Below, one piece after another: positions 5,531 to 6,009 of a DNA stretch of 6,009 bases. Within the stretch, counting starts at the first letter, position 1. The number at the start of each line of letters is the position of its first letter. The notes under the pieces are model-generated. The model had not been told where the DNA came from. It saw nothing but the letters and a program-made list of their open reading frames with translations, and did not search any database. A program made the translations under genes and the position numbers. This stretch comes from Aquabacterium sp. (GTDB lineage: Bacteria; Pseudomonadota; Gammaproteobacteria; Burkholderiales; Burkholderiaceae_C): positions 1-6,009 of the forward strand of contig JAGNPA010000126.1 in assembly GCA_017989885.1 (NCBI GenBank), given 5' to 3'.

Positions 5531-5552
5531 TCCCGACGCCTGTGGGTCGGGA
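5531..5552 (-). other. Hairpin in the dapA-bamC spacer
   Basis: TCCCGAC (5531-5537) and GTCGGGA (5546-5552) form a 7-bp perfect GC-rich stem with an 8-nt loop, between the dapA stop and the bamC ATG. On the minus strand no T-tract follows, so it is not a standard intrinsic terminator. It may be an RNA-processing or stability element, or a partial attenuator that sets the dapA:bamC ratio. It ends 21 nt before the bamC start codon. Confidence 0.45.
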
Positions 5553-5572
5553 GGAAGTCAGGATCGGAGGGG

Positions 5573-6009
5573 TTACAACACCCCGGATTCGTGCAGGGCG
5601 GCCTTGACCAGTTCTTGCGAAGCCGGCGTCAGGGGTGTCAGGGGCAGACGCAGCGCGCCGCCGATCTTGCCCATGTGGGCCAGAGCCCACTTGACGGGAA
5701 TCGGGTTCGGCTCGACGAAGAGCTGCTTGTGCAGGGGCAGCAGCTTCATGTGCAGCTCGATCGCGCGCTTGGCATCTTGTGCCATGGCGGCCTTGCACAG
5801 CTCGGCCATGTCGCGCGGGGCGACGTTGGCGGTGACGCTGATGTTGCCGTGGCCACCCATGGTCATCAGGTGAACGGCCGTTGGGTCGTCACCCGAGAAG
5901 ATGGAGAAGCCCTTGGGGGCCTGCTTGATCAGCCAGGCAGCGCGGTCGAGGTTGCCGGTGGCTTCCTTGATGCCGATGATGCCGGGCAGTTGGGCCAGAC
6001 GCAGTGCCG
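5573..6009 (-). CDS. dapA: 4-hydroxy-tetrahydrodipicolinate synthase, C-terminal half (5' end beyond window)
   Basis: DapA condenses pyruvate with aspartate semialdehyde, the first committed step of diaminopimelate/lysine synthesis, giving both lysine and a peptidoglycan building block; the family is a cytoplasmic TIM-barrel tetramer. The last 144 of about 290 residues are visible. They begin just before the active-site segment [11 protein letters not shown], whose Schiff-base lysine codon is at 5968-5966. [18 protein letters not shown] follows, then [12 protein letters not shown] and [13 protein letters not shown], all characteristic of DapA rather than of related aldolases such as NanA. The frame stays open to the window edge and ends in TAA at 5575-5573. 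It is followed on the same strand by bamC, so the two are probably co-transcribed. Confidence 0.97.
   Translation of the reverse strand, partial: ALRLAQLPGIIGIKEATGNLDRAAWLIKQAPKGFSIFSGDDPTAVHLMTMGGHGNISVTANVAPRDMAELCKAAMAQDAKRAIELHMKLLPLHKQLFVEPNPIPVKWALAHMGKIGGALRLPLTPLTPASQELVKAALHESGVL

Noticed and set aside
1..6009. A novel defence, mobile or biosynthetic system
   Set aside because: Six of the eight genes are recognised core-chromosome functions in conserved order; no integrase, transposase, attachment repeats, toxin-antitoxin pair or composition shift beyond the one codon-biased lipoprotein gene was seen.

Overview
The window looks like ordinary core chromosome from a high-GC betaproteobacterium, most likely Burkholderiales (Comamonadaceae/Sphaerotilaceae-like). 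The coaBC-dut and dapA-bamC pairs, the long BamC with a betaproteobacterial-type N-terminus and the strong G/C preference at third codon positions all point that way. The genus is inference; no rRNA or other marker is present. I see no mobile element, CRISPR array, tRNA or rRNA, and no defence system.

Layout. (1) Bases 1-1328, plus strand: the 3' part of coaBC (coenzyme A synthesis) overlaps dut (dUTPase) by an ATGA junction. (2) Bases 1412-1933, minus strand: a SlyD-family peptidyl-prolyl isomerase converges on dut and ends at a hairpin whose U-rich tail lies on the minus strand. (3) Bases 2058-3845, plus strand: a RoxA/YcfD-type JmjC ribosomal oxygenase (uL16 arginine hydroxylase family), divergent from slyD, is followed after 27 bp by a tryptophan-rich protein of unknown function. 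(4) Bases 3865-4244: a self-contained monocistronic unit with a consensus -10 box, a dyad across the predicted start of transcription, a structured leader, a good Shine-Dalgarno, a 78-residue alanine-rich lipoprotein and a textbook UUCG-loop terminator. (5) Bases 4276-6009, minus strand: dapA (C-terminal half) followed by bamC, ending at its own intrinsic terminator.

How the genes relate. Most are housekeeping: CoA and nucleotide-pool maintenance (coaBC, dut), protein folding and ribosome modification (slyD, roxA), lysine/diaminopimelate synthesis (dapA) and outer-membrane beta-barrel assembly (bamC). dapA beside bamC is the same neighbourhood as dapA-nlpB in E. coli and links peptidoglycan precursor supply with envelope biogenesis.

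The part least explained by known families is the small lipoprotein unit at 3865-4244. Its codon use (23 of 32 Ala codons GCT, all 8 Glu codons GAA) contrasts sharply with its GC-rich neighbours and suggests high expression. Its mature chain is an acidic Ala/Val/Ser heptad repeat, which suggests an abundant Lpp-like alanine-zipper envelope protein. The second unknown is the protein at 3324-3845 in the roxA transcription unit.
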